DNA of 31,472 bases from Clostridiales bacterium (GCA_012522875.1 JAAYJP010000116.1:1-31472); one strand, 5' to 3'; shown: positions 1-8,012, counted from the stretch's first letter. Numbers and translations are program-made. The notes: a model not told the origin generated them from the sequence alone.

Positions 1-6
1 GCAGCG

Positions 7-35
7 TTGACATCGCAAGCACGCCTGGGTATACT
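7..35 (+). promoter_or_regulatory. sigma-A promoter of the btuFCD operon
   Basis: TTGACA at 7-12, a 17-bp spacer and TATACT at 30-35. This is a near-consensus housekeeping promoter. Transcription would start near 42, just ahead of the cobalamin riboswitch. Confidence 0.8.
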
Positions 36-58
36 GCACCCGACAAGTGAATGAAGAC

Positions 59-211
59 GCGCGCCTGGCGCGGGGGATCCCGCGCCAGGGAACACGGATG
101 AAAATTCCGGGCTAACCCAGTAACCGTGAAGCTGACAAACAGACAGCAGGCCACTGCGCAAGCGGGAAGGCGTCTGTGCGGAAGAAGCCAAGCCGGGAGA
201 CCGAGGCGCGC
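59..211 (+). promoter_or_regulatory. cobalamin (AdoCbl-type) riboswitch aptamer
   Basis: Conserved cobalamin aptamer blocks occur in order. They are GGGAACACGG with GATGAAAATTCCGGG (88-112), GCCACTG followed by GGGAAGG (150-170), and a B12-box-like segment AAGCCGGGAGACCGAGGC (190-207). A 7-bp closing helix can form between 59-65 and 205-211. A perfect 11-bp hairpin (64-74 with 79-89) looks like a peripheral arm, although it shares two bases with the closing helix. The position between a strong promoter and an SBP/permease/ATPase operon is the usual one. The riboswitch argues that the downstream transporter carries corrinoids and not ferric siderophores. By family knowledge, ligand binding should switch expression off. 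Confidence 0.9.
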
Positions 212-253
212 TGGAAGCTCCTGCGGTGGGGCGCGTCACGGCGCGTTTGCTTT

Positions 254-291
254 CGGGCAGTTCCATGTGCGGAGCTGCCCGGATTTTCATT
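254..291 (+). terminator. riboswitch expression-platform terminator
   Basis: An 11-bp stem pairs 254-264 with 271-281 (one G-U pair, 6-nt loop) and is followed by GATTTTCATTT. It lies after the aptamer and before the ribosome-binding site at 301-308. GGAAGCTCC at 213-221 can pair with 271-279 (one mismatch) as a competing antiterminator. This supports control by transcription termination. Confidence 0.7.
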
Positions 292-316
292 TGATCAGCT
301 GGAGGAGGAACCCTAT

Positions 317-1228
317 ATGAGCAAACGCATACTGGCTCTCATCCTTGCGCTGTCGGCCCTGATTGCCCTTTTCGTCCCAGGACAGGCTGAAACCCTCACG
401 GTGACTGACATGACGGGGAGGGAATTGACATTTGAAAAGCCAGTGGAGCGGATCATCGTGATGATGCCCGGAGACTGTGAGATTCTCTATGCCATCGGCG
501 CGGGGGACCTGGTGGTGGGCCGGGGTGAATATTGCAGGTTTCCGGCTGAAGTACTTGAAATTGCGTCCGTAAAGTCCGGCCAGGAGACCAACCTGGAGCA
601 GGTCATCGCGCTGAAACCTGATGTGGTGGTGATGACCAGAATGGCCCAGAGCCTGGAACACTCCCAGACCCTGGAGAAGGTTGGCATCCCGACCCTGGTG
701 ACCGATGCCCAGGATGTTGAAGGCGTTCATACGGCCATCGCCCTTCTGGGCCAGGTGACCGGAAAAGGTTCCCAGGCGGCCTGGCTGTCTGAGCATATGA
801 GGTCTGTTTTCGCTGATATTTCTGCCAAGGTGGGCGGGCGCGCGGCCGGCAGCGTGTACTACGAGGCTTCCCCGCTTCAGTGGGGGCTGTGGGCATCAGG
901 CTCGGCCACTTTCATGGATGAACTGGGCAAACTCGCCGGCCTGGCCAACATCTTCGATGAATCCCAGGGTTGGGTGGAGGTATCCGAAGAGCAGGTAATC
1001 AGCCGGAATCCTGATTACATCCTCACAACCACCATGTACACAGGCACCGGCCCAACGCCTGTGGAAGAAGTTATGTCCCGGGTTGGCTGGCATCGCATTA
1101 CGGCAATCAGGGAAAACCAGGTACTCAATGTGGACGGTGATATCTTCACGGTGCCCGGCCCTAGGCTGATGGACGCGCTCAGTTTCCTGTACGGTTATCT
1201 TTACGATTCAAAAGCGGCAGCGGAATGA
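317..1228 (+). CDS. btuF: cobalamin-binding SBP, BtuF/FepB-type
   Basis: This 303-residue substrate-binding protein captures a corrinoid outside the membrane and delivers it to BtuCD. The start at 317 is chosen because GGAGGAGG lies 8 nt upstream and the protein then opens with a signal peptide (MSKRIL, a hydrophobic core, and cleavage probably after GQA at residue 24). A longer in-frame reading from 176 would run through the riboswitch. The mature protein has the class III SBP pattern: a V-TDMTGRE-type opening, PVERII near residue 40, an EQVIALKPDVVV segment, and a C-terminal VSEEQVISRNPDYIL block. Unusually for a Gram-positive SBP, the signal peptide has no lipobox cysteine. The corrinoid assignment rests mainly on the upstream riboswitch. 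By sequence alone, haem or siderophore binding could not be excluded. Confidence 0.85.
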   Translation: MSKRILALILALSALIALFVPGQAETLTVTDMTGRELTFEKPVERIIVMMPGDCEILYAIGAGDLVVGRGEYCRFPAEVLEIASVKSGQETNLEQVIALKPDVVVMTRMAQSLEHSQTLEKVGIPTLVTDAQDVEGVHTAIALLGQVTGKGSQAAWLSEHMRSVFADISAKVGGRAAGSVYYEASPLQWGLWASGSATFMDELGKLAGLANIFDESQGWVEVSEEQVISRNPDYILTTTMYTGTGPTPVEEVMSRVGWHRITAIRENQVLNVDGDIFTVPGPRLMDALSFLYGYLYDSKAAAE

Positions 1229-1270
1229 TCAAGGGGGGAATCGCTTTGAAAGGCGCTTCCCCGATCGCAT

Positions 1271-2314
1271 ATGAACAAGCAAGCATCACAGGAAGGTTTA
1301 AGCCCTTACGCCTGGCTCCTGATGGGAGTGGGGGTGTTGGTGACGGCATTGGTCTGTATCAGCGTAGGCAGCGTCACATTGCCTCTTGGAACCACGTGGA
1401 AAACGCTGCTGGAGGCCATCCTGGGGCGGGTACCGCAGGAAGGCGTTGCGGCCCCTATCCTGCTGTCCGTACGCACCCCCCGGGTGGTCGCGGCGGGGCT
1501 GACAGGAGCAGCCCTTTCCCTGTGCGGCGCTGCCATGCAGGGCCTCTTGCGAAATCCTCTGGCCGATGGTTCCACCCTGGGCGTGTCCTCGGGCGCCTCG
1601 CTGGGGGCGGTGCTGGCCATGGCCCTGGGACTGCAGATACCGGGGCTGCCAAATGCCGGGCCTATGGTGATGGCCATTCTCTTCGCCTTTTTATCCTTGT
1701 TGCTGATACTTTTTTTGGCCTACGCTTTTGACCGCAGTTTTTCCACCCACACCATCATCCTGGTGGGCGTCATTTTCTCCATGTTCGCCGGCAGCCTCAT
1801 CTCCCTTGTCATCGCCTTTTCCGGCGAAATGCTGCGTACCATCACCTTCTGGAGCATGGGTTCCCTGGCCGGGGCCAGCTACACCCAGGGGCTGTTGCTG
1901 CTCATCGCGCTGGCAGTTTTTGGCGGGTTGCTCCTGGTGCGCGGGGGTGAACTGAACGCCTTTGCCATCGGGGAGGAGAACGCGCACCACATCGGCATCA
2001 ATGTGCGCCGGGTAAAGCTTGAGGCACTGGTGTGCGTGTCCGCCATGATTGGGGTTGGCGTATCCATCGGCGGCACCATCGGCTTTGTGGGGCTGATAGT
2101 CCCCCATATCGTCAGGCTCATCACCGGGCCCAATCACCGCAAGCTTCTGCCGGCAGCAACCTTGGCGGGGGCCGTTTTCCTGATGCTCTCCGACCTGCTG
2201 GCACGCACGGCGCTAAGCCCCGTGGAATTGCCCATCGGTGTGGTCACATCGCTTATTGGCGCTTCCACCTTTGTGGCCGTCATCTTCCGCCGCAGGAAGC
2301 GAAGGGCTGCATGA
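1271..2314 (+). CDS. btuC: cobalamin ABC transporter permease, FecCD/BtuC family
   Basis: A 347-residue polytopic membrane protein of the FecCD family, forming the pore of the corrinoid importer as a dimer. Visible family features are a first membrane helix near residues 13-35, the RTPR motif (68-71), NPLADGSTLG (95-104), and a late GFVGLIVPHIVR-type loop that contacts the ATPase. The predicted helices give about ten spans, as in BtuC. The ATG at 1271 is the first usable start, because an in-frame stop lies at 1247. It has no good ribosome-binding site nearby: the G-rich run AAGGGGGG at 1231-1238 is about 33 nt away, so coupling to btuF translation is possible. The 3' end overlaps btuD by 4 nt. 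Confidence 0.93.
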   Translation: MNKQASQEGLSPYAWLLMGVGVLVTALVCISVGSVTLPLGTTWKTLLEAILGRVPQEGVAAPILLSVRTPRVVAAGLTGAALSLCGAAMQGLLRNPLADGSTLGVSSGASLGAVLAMALGLQIPGLPNAGPMVMAILFAFLSLLLILFLAYAFDRSFSTHTIILVGVIFSMFAGSLISLVIAFSGEMLRTITFWSMGSLAGASYTQGLLLLIALAVFGGLLLVRGGELNAFAIGEENAHHIGINVRRVKLEALVCVSAMIGVGVSIGGTIGFVGLIVPHIVRLITGPNHRKLLPAATLAGAVFLMLSDLLARTALSPVELPIGVVTSLIGASTFVAVIFRRRKRRAA

Positions 2315-3105
2315 TGCTTACCGCCAGCCATATCACGCTCAAATACGGGGAAAGAAAGGCAGTTTCCGATGTAAGTTTTTCCCTTCAGGAGGGGCAGTGG
2401 CTGATGGTCATCGGCCCGAATGGCGCTGGAAAATCCTCCCTCATTGCAGCGCTCTCAAACACCCGGCCATTTCAGGGCAAGGTGACAGTAAGAGGGCAGG
2501 ACATCCGCATCCTGCCCCCAAGGCCAAGGGCACAAGCGGTGGGCGTTCTGGCCCAGCACCAGGCACTGCATTACGCCTTCACAGTGGAAGAGGTTGTGCG
2601 CCTGGGCCGATATGCCCACCGCAATGGATGGCTTGCGGCCCATGACCCCCAGGGGGAGGCGATGGTGGGCCAGGCCCTCCAGTGGACGGGTATGGCCGAA
2701 TTGCGGGAACGCAGCGTGCTCACCCTCTCGGGAGGTGAACGCCAGCGGGTCTTTTTGGCTCAGGTGCTGGCGCAGGACCCAGCCATCCTGATGCTGGACG
2801 AACCGGCGGAGGCCCTCGACCTGAAGTATCAGAAGACGCTTTTTGAATTGACCGATGTATGGGCCGCACAGCCAGGAAAGGCGGTGATTTCCGTAGTGCA
2901 TGACCTGTCTGTCGCCCGGCGATTTGGCAGCCACGCACTTCTGATGCGGGATGGGAAATGCCTGGCTCAAGGCACCAAAGCAGAAGTCCTGCAGCCAAAA
3001 CACCTGAACAAGGCTTATGGCATGGATGTGGGCGCCTGGATGCGTACCCTGGCCCTGCCCTGGGCGGGGTACGAAAATGGACAAAACGGCAATAATCAGG
3101 TATAA
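2311..3105 (+). CDS. btuD: cobalamin ABC transporter ATP-binding protein
   Basis: A 264-residue ABC ATPase that powers the BtuC permease from the cytoplasmic side. It has Walker A GPNGAGKS (residues 35-42), a Q-loop region, signature LSGGERQR, Walker B ILMLDEP, and an H-loop VVHD. The start is set at the ATGATG at 2311, which overlaps the btuC stop in an ATGA junction. A reading frame extending further upstream is only an out-of-frame shadow of btuC. Length matches FecE/BtuD-type subunits. The 3' end of the gene contains the nrdR promoter. Confidence 0.92.
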   Translation: MMLTASHITLKYGERKAVSDVSFSLQEGQWLMVIGPNGAGKSSLIAALSNTRPFQGKVTVRGQDIRILPPRPRAQAVGVLAQHQALHYAFTVEEVVRLGRYAHRNGWLAAHDPQGEAMVGQALQWTGMAELRERSVLTLSGGERQRVFLAQVLAQDPAILMLDEPAEALDLKYQKTLFELTDVWAAQPGKAVISVVHDLSVARRFGSHALLMRDGKCLAQGTKAEVLQPKHLNKAYGMDVGAWMRTLALPWAGYENGQNGNNQV

Positions 3106-3106
3106 T
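3078..3106 (+). promoter_or_regulatory. promoter of nrdR, inside the 3' end of btuD
   Basis: TGGACA at 3078-3083, a 17-bp spacer and TATAAT at 3101-3106. The -10 box overlaps the btuD stop codon. It would let nrdR be expressed when the riboswitch shuts off the upstream operon. Confidence 0.75.
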
Positions 3107-3134
3107 TTGCCAAAACCAAGAGGGATGGGATGCC

Positions 3135-3614
3135 ATGAAGTGCCAGTTTTGCAACTCAGAGGACAGCCGGGTAGTGGATTCAAGGCCAACGGACGACGGC
3201 ACCAGCATTCGCCGGCGGCGGGAATGCATCGCCTGTGGCAAGCGCTTCACCACCTATGAAAAGGTGGAGACCATTCACCTTCTGGTTATCAAAAAAGATC
3301 AGACCCGGGAACTGTTTGACCGGGACAAGATCCGCGCCGGCATCATCCATGCCTGCCACAAGCGCCCTGTGGCCGCCCAGGACATCAATCGGATCGTGAC
3401 CCAGGTGGAGCAATTTGCCTATAACAGTATGCAGCAGGAAATTACCACCAATCAGATCGGTGAAATGGTGATGGAGGCACTTCGCGAGCTGGACGAGGTG
3501 GCTTACATCCGCTTCGCTTCCGTCTATCGCCAATTCACCGATATCCCGACCTTTATGCATGAAATGAGCCGGCTGATGAAAGAAAACCGCGGGAAAGCCG
3601 ATCCGGCGGAGTAA
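3135..3614 (+). CDS. nrdR: transcriptional repressor NrdR
   Basis: A 159-residue nucleotide-sensing repressor of ribonucleotide reductase genes. It has an N-terminal zinc ribbon with CxxC pairs at C3/C6 and C31/C34, the hallmark DSRPTDDG and IRRRREC stretch (15-31), and an ATP-cone domain over roughly residues 49-139. ATP-cone occupancy by ATP or dATP sets its oligomeric state and DNA binding in characterised homologues. AGAGGGATGGG precedes the ATG. No ribonucleotide reductase gene lies next to it. The only related gene in the window is the small NrdD-tail-like gene at 15707. Confidence 0.97.
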   Translation: MKCQFCNSEDSRVVDSRPTDDGTSIRRRRECIACGKRFTTYEKVETIHLLVIKKDQTRELFDRDKIRAGIIHACHKRPVAAQDINRIVTQVEQFAYNSMQQEITTNQIGEMVMEALRELDEVAYIRFASVYRQFTDIPTFMHEMSRLMKENRGKADPAE

Positions 3615-3630
3615 TTTCGCACCAACGAAT

Positions 3631-3666
3631 AAGGGGCTTCCATCTGAAAGACGGGAGCCCCTTTTG
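3631..3666 (+). terminator. intrinsic terminator of nrdR
   Basis: AAGGGGCTTCC at 3631-3641 pairs with GGGAGCCCCTT at 3653-3663 (11 pairs, one G-U) and is followed by TT. It separates nrdR from the convergent surface-protein gene and could act on both strands. Confidence 0.8.
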
Positions 3667-3680
3667 CTTGCCGGATTGGT

Positions 3681-5804
3681 TTACTGCAGGTTGCTGGTGG
3701 CCACAAACCCACGGGCGGGCTGGCCATCCAGGGTGACCTCCACATAGGTCCAGTGGTTGCCGTCCCCCGTATAAGCCAGGGCTACAACAGGCGTCCCGGC
3801 CGGGAGCCGCGCCATACGGCCGTCTGTGGGGCTGAGAATCGGATCATCGGTGAGGTTGCCCTCCCGCGCCATGGTCATGGGAGCGTTGCCCAGTGAAAGC
3901 GGGCCGACGGACTCTCCCGCAGGCACAGCCGATTTGTCAACATAGCCGATCCGGTAGAGATTGGAACCATAGCCATAGCCAATGAGGGCCCAGTCTCCGA
4001 CATAGCCGTAGATACGCGCCTGGCCGCCAGCATAGCGTGCCTGGCCGTCAGCTGCACGGTAGTATTCTGTGCCGGGTCCGGAGTAAACATCAAAGTCCCC
4101 AGTCAGCGTCGCGGTGGCATGGGCGGGCAAAGGTTGCGGGCCAATCGGCGCCTCTGTAGGTTGCGCTGTCGGCTCAGGCGTCGGTTCAGGTGTTGGTTCA
4201 GGCGTTGGCTCAGGCGTCGGTTCCGGTGTCGGTTCCGGCGTCGGTTCCGCTGTTGGCTCCGGTGTCGGTTCCGGCGTCGGTTCCGGCGTCGGCTCCGGTG
4301 TCGGCTCCGGTGTCGGTTCCGCTGTCGGCTCAGGCGTCGGCTCCGCAGTCGGCTCCGCTGTCGGCTCCGGTGTCGGTTCCGCTGTCGGTTCCGGTGTCGG
4401 TTCCGCTGTCGGTTCCGCTGTCGGTTCCGCTGTCGGTTCCGCTGTCGGCTCAGGCGTCGGCTCCGGTGTCGGGGTGGGGGTAACAACTGGCGCAGCATAG
4501 GTAAAAGTCACCGAGGCAGGAGCAACGCTCCCGTCAGCACCCACCATGACCTCCACATCGCGCGGCCCCTGGAGGGTATACCCCGATGGGACCAGCGCGT
4601 CATTCGCGCTGATGACATTGGTGCCCTGAGTGACACGCAGGCTTTCCTCATAAAGCGTGCCGCCTGCCGTATCCGCATAACGCACGGGCAAGTCTGCTGT
4701 GGCTGGCGCCCGGAATGTAAAGGTGATAGCAGGCGGCGTGGCCGTACCGCTGGCACTTACAGTTACCTGCTGGGAACCGGCTCCCTGAAGGGTATAGCCG
4801 GCAGGGACATAGCCCGTGTTGGCCACCACCGTGTGGGTGCCCTGGGCCATATTGATCTGGTCGCTGTAAAGCGTATGCCCCTGGGTGTCCAGATAGTTGA
4901 CCGGAACCATCACAGTGACCGGCGCGCGCCGGTAGACAAAAGTGATGGCGCCGGGGTCGGCGATGCCTGCAGAGGACACGGTGACATTCACTGTGCGCAC
5001 GCTGGACAGGGTATAGCCTTCAGGCACCAGCGCGTCATTGGCGGACACCTGGGTGGTGCCCTGGTTTAAGGTCAGGTTCTCCCGCCGCAGCAGGTTGTTG
5101 TCGGTGTCCAGGTAATTGATGGTGATGACCGCTGTCACCGGAGGCTGTTCCTTATAATAGGTGAAGGTGACGGAGGCGGGGTTGGCCCTGCCATCAGGGC
5201 CCACAGTGACCGCTGCCTGTGTCTGCCCGGTGAGGTTGTAGCCCGCGGGAACGCGGCTGGTGTTGGGGCGGATGGTGGTGCGGCCCTCGGCCAGTGGCAG
5301 CACATCGGTATACAGCCGCTCCCCGGATGTGCTCATATAATAGACCGGCACATTGACAATTACCGGTGGCCGCCGGGTGGGCGTGGGCGTCACGTCAACA
5401 GGTGCCAAAACCACGTTGGGATCATAATAGAGTTTGTTCAGCGTTTTTGCCCCGGCGATACCATCCACGGTAAGGCCGTTATAACTCTGGAACCGCTCCA
5501 CCGCCCGGCGTGTCTGCTGGCCAAAGATGCCATCCACATTGCCGGCCAGGTAACCCAGCTCCTTTAGGCGCACCTGCAACACCCGCACATTATCCCCCCG
5601 GTCACCCACATACAGGGTGGTCATCCGGGGCGTCGGAGTGGGTGCTGTTGTCGGGGCAGGCGTCAAAAATGGCGTGGGGCTTGCGGTTACGATGGGAGTG
5701 GGGGTCGCAATCTGGGTGGGCAGCGGGGTCAAGGCTGGCGTCTGGGCCACCCCTGTGGTGAGCAATACGGTCATGTAGACCAGCAGGGTTCTCAACAAAT
5801 CCAT
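3681..5804 (-). CDS. secreted peptidoglycan-binding repeat protein (MucBP-like, PT-rich, SH3-like)
   Basis: A 707-residue exported protein, probably held in the cell wall without a covalent anchor, as no LPxTG-type sorting signal is visible. Domain order: signal peptide (1-20); Thr/Pro-rich linker (22-60); a PGB_1 peptidoglycan-binding domain (63-127, with VGDRGDNVRVLQ and VDGIFGQQT); four beta-rich repeats of about 70 residues (150-218, 225-292, 298-366, 371-437) that resemble MucBP modules, each with a YxDT-like start and a VPxGYxL core; a Pro-Thr-Glu stalk of 4-residue repeats (447-547); and a C-terminal segment with one or two SH3-like folds (about 560-707, VYSGPGTEYY). The start at 5804 follows AAAGGAGTG. 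The role in adhesion or wall attachment is inferred from domains only. It may be cotranscribed with the ATP-grasp gene 59 bp upstream. Confidence 0.85.
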   Translation of the reverse strand: MDLLRTLLVYMTVLLTTGVAQTPALTPLPTQIATPTPIVTASPTPFLTPAPTTAPTPTPRMTTLYVGDRGDNVRVLQVRLKELGYLAGNVDGIFGQQTRRAVERFQSYNGLTVDGIAGAKTLNKLYYDPNVVLAPVDVTPTPTRRPPVIVNVPVYYMSTSGERLYTDVLPLAEGRTTIRPNTSRVPAGYNLTGQTQAAVTVGPDGRANPASVTFTYYKEQPPVTAVITINYLDTDNNLLRRENLTLNQGTTQVSANDALVPEGYTLSSVRTVNVTVSSAGIADPGAITFVYRRAPVTVMVPVNYLDTQGHTLYSDQINMAQGTHTVVANTGYVPAGYTLQGAGSQQVTVSASGTATPPAITFTFRAPATADLPVRYADTAGGTLYEESLRVTQGTNVISANDALVPSGYTLQGPRDVEVMVGADGSVAPASVTFTYAAPVVTPTPTPEPTPEPTAEPTAEPTAEPTAEPTPEPTAEPTPEPTAEPTAEPTPEPTAEPTPEPTPEPTPEPTPEPTPEPTAEPTPEPTPEPTPEPTPEPTPEPTPEPTAQPTEAPIGPQPLPAHATATLTGDFDVYSGPGTEYYRAADGQARYAGGQARIYGYVGDWALIGYGYGSNLYRIGYVDKSAVPAGESVGPLSLGNAPMTMAREGNLTDDPILSPTDGRMARLPAGTPVVALAYTGDGNHWTYVEVTLDGQPARGFVATSNLQ
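4165..4464 (-). repeat. 25-copy 12-bp minisatellite inside the surface-protein gene
   Basis: Twenty-five consecutive 12-bp units follow the plus-strand pattern GGYGTCGGYTCM. Most variation is at the unit's first codon (GGC/GGT or GCT/GCA) and at silent positions. On the minus strand each unit encodes a 4-residue EPTP or EPTA step. As 12 is divisible by 3, gain or loss of units keeps the frame. Confidence 0.95.
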
Positions 5805-5863
5805 CGTGTTCACTCCTTTTGCCAAGACTTGCGTCGATTATCCAACGGATGAAGGCTTGGCTT

Positions 5864-6892
5864 TCATGCATTTCCTTTCAGGGAGATGAAGCGCTCGAAC
5901 TCGGGCAGGATGCCGATACCGTCCGGATAGTGGGCCGCAAACTGCGGCACAGCATGGCTCGGGAAGGAATTGCCCTCAATGAACTCCGGGCCTTCCGGCG
6001 TGATGGCCACATCCCAGGCGACAAAGCGCATCCGGGGTACAATCCGCATTGCCTCCAGGCAAGCCTGCCTGGCCTCCTCAAAGAAAGGAACAGCAAAACC
6101 GGTGATGGGCATTTCCGTCAGGGGATGGCGGGCAAACTCGCGGCCTTGTTTGTCCGCGGCCACCGTGTTGATGATCCCGGTCTCCAGGTCTACCCGGGCG
6201 GCCATACCGCCGCAGTCCACATTGTCCATCACCCGGCCGTTACCGATGCGCATAAAGGCGTATACAATCCCGCTGGCCTTGTCTCCAAGCATTGTGGCAA
6301 TTCGCACGGTGTTTACGCTGCCGGGATAAATGGCGGCCATGTCCGGATGCTGAACCAGCGCTTCCTCCAGGATGCAATCTCCCTTGCAATGGAGGCGCTT
6401 CAGAAGCGCTTCCACATCCTGGCAGTCCTCCACCTCCAGCCGCTCCACTCCCACGCCGCTTGAACCGTCCAGGGGTTTTGCAAACAGGGCGTTTTTCCCT
6501 TCTATGAAGCCCTGAAGATCTTCCGCCCGGGTACCCGCATCCACCCGCAACCAGCCTCTTTTCACCCAGCGGGAAAAGGTGGCGTTGAACAGCGCCTTGT
6601 CATCAAAATAATGCCAGAAAGCCTTATCGTTCATCCGGCGGACAACCGCGTTGCTGATGCCCCGGGTGATGACGGTTTTGCGCTGGGCGGGCTTCAGCCG
6701 GTCCATCCGGGCAATCATATAATCCATATACCCGGCATTGTACCGGATGCCGCAGCACAGCAGGTCCATCAGCAAATATGGCGTCCACCGCCCCGTCTGT
6801 TTACGGATAGTCTTAAGGGTCACCCGAAAACGCTTCAGATCGATTTTTGCCAGACGGCGCACAAAAAATGCGATTCTGCTCATATCACACAT
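5864..6892 (-). CDS. sugar-transfer-associated ATP-grasp protein
   Basis: A 342-residue protein of the ATP-grasp fold, closest to the sugar-transfer-associated group (hexapeptide-transferase-linked ligases). Supporting segments are NALFAKPLDGSSGVGVE, the ATP-binding loop region of the grasp fold, then ILEEALVQHP, NTVRIATM, and near the C terminus DVAITPEGPEFIEGN, which carries the acidic and Asn metal ligands. The substrate is unknown. Related genes often sit in exopolysaccharide or cell-envelope loci, and here the downstream neighbour is a wall-binding surface protein. The ATG at 6892 overlaps the ychF stop by 8 nt. A second ATG three codons in (6883) lies just after that stop, and either would be translationally coupled. 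No strong ribosome-binding site is visible. Confidence 0.8.
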   Translation of the reverse strand: MCDMSRIAFFVRRLAKIDLKRFRVTLKTIRKQTGRWTPYLLMDLLCCGIRYNAGYMDYMIARMDRLKPAQRKTVITRGISNAVVRRMNDKAFWHYFDDKALFNATFSRWVKRGWLRVDAGTRAEDLQGFIEGKNALFAKPLDGSSGVGVERLEVEDCQDVEALLKRLHCKGDCILEEALVQHPDMAAIYPGSVNTVRIATMLGDKASGIVYAFMRIGNGRVMDNVDCGGMAARVDLETGIINTVAADKQGREFARHPLTEMPITGFAVPFFEEARQACLEAMRIVPRMRFVAWDVAITPEGPEFIEGNSFPSHAVPQFAAHYPDGIGILPEFERFISLKGNA

Positions 6893-7982
6893 TAAAGCGG
6901 AACAACGTCACATCGCCATCCTGCATCACATAATCCTTGCCGCAACTTTGCACCAGTCCCTTTTCGCGGCAGGCGGCCATGCTGCCCTGGGCCATGAGGG
7001 TAGGGTAAGGCACGATCTCAGCCCGGATAAAGCCCCGTTCAAAATCCGTGTGGATTTTCCCGGCGGCCTGGGGTGCCCTGGTGCCGCGGGTAATCGTCCA
7101 GGCACGGCACTCGTCCTCTCCTGCTGTCAGAAAGGAAATCAGCCCCAGGAGGCTGTAGCTTGCCTTGATCAGGCGGTCCAGGCCGCTTTCGCCAATGCCC
7201 AGTTCCTCAATGTACATCGCCTGCTCTTCTTTGGGCAGGCCCGCGATTTCCTCCTCGATCCGGGCGCTGATGATGACGCTTTGGGCATGCTCTTTTTCCG
7301 CCCGGGCAAGCGCTGTTTTAAGCAGAGGCAAATCCGGGGCAGGCTTGCCCAGTTCGTCCTCTGCCACATTGGCGGCGTATATCACAGGTTTGTCTGTTAG
7401 CAGGAACCAGCCTTTGGTGATCTCGTGTTCCTCCGGCGTCAACGGGCAGAGGCGCGCCGGCTGCCCCGACTCCAGGGTCGCCATCATTTTGTCCGCCGCG
7501 TCAGCCTCCTCCTGGTACTTTTTCTCCCCGTTCCTGAGCAGCTTCCTGGCTTTTTCACCCCGCTTCTGGACCGTTTCCATGTCGGCGAAGATCAATTCCA
7601 AGTTGAGCGTCTCCATATCTCTGCCCGGGTCAACAGAGCCCTCCACGTGGATGACATTGTCATCCTCAAAGCAGCGCACAACATGGATGATAGCATCCAC
7701 CTCCCTGATATGGGAGAGGAAACGGTTGCCAAGCCCCTCGCCCCGGCTCGCGCCCCGCACCAGGCCCGCGATGTCCACAAATTCCACGGTCGCGTGGGTC
7801 ACCTTTTTCGGCTTATACATCAGCGCCAGCCCGTCAACCCGCCCATCCGGTACTCCCACGACCCCGGTGTTGGGTTCAATGGTGCAAAAAGGGTAGTTGG
7901 CCGCCTGCGCTCCAGCTTGGGTAATGGCGTTAAACAGCGTGCTCTTGCCCACGTTGGGCAGTCCCACAATGCCAAGTTTCAT
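6885..7982 (-). CDS. ychF: redox-regulated ATPase YchF
   Basis: A 365-residue Obg-family P-loop protein. Walker A is GLPNVGKS (7-14), switch region DIAGLV is at 70-75, and the base-recognition motif is NVAE (205-208) in place of NKxD. That change explains why YchF proteins hydrolyse ATP and not GTP. An alpha-helical coiled-coil insert (about 130-200) and a C-terminal TGS domain complete the family layout. It binds ribosomes and affects stress responses in characterised homologues. The ATG follows AGAGGAGAT. It has its own promoter and heads a likely operon with the ATP-grasp and surface-protein genes. Confidence 0.97.
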   Translation of the reverse strand: MKLGIVGLPNVGKSTLFNAITQAGAQAANYPFCTIEPNTGVVGVPDGRVDGLALMYKPKKVTHATVEFVDIAGLVRGASRGEGLGNRFLSHIREVDAIIHVVRCFEDDNVIHVEGSVDPGRDMETLNLELIFADMETVQKRGEKARKLLRNGEKKYQEEADAADKMMATLESGQPARLCPLTPEEHEITKGWFLLTDKPVIYAANVAEDELGKPAPDLPLLKTALARAEKEHAQSVIISARIEEEIAGLPKEEQAMYIEELGIGESGLDRLIKASYSLLGLISFLTAGEDECRAWTITRGTRAPQAAGKIHTDFERGFIRAEIVPYPTLMAQGSMAACREKGLVQSCGKDYVMQDGDVTLFRFNV

Positions 7983-8012
7983 TTCAAGTATCTCCTCTCA
8001 GTCAACGAGCCT

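Noticed and set aside
176..316. N-terminal extension of btuF to an ATG at 176
   Set aside because: It lies within the riboswitch aptamer and terminator, and has no signal-peptide logic. The start at 317 has a strong ribosome-binding site and a clear signal peptide.
4103..5069. Long open frames on both strands of the PT-repeat region (Gly-Ser-Val-rich and Arg-rich)
   Set aside because: A 12-bp repeat without stops keeps all frames open. The products are low-complexity shadows, and the minus-strand EPTP/EPTA frame belongs to a full protein with domains.
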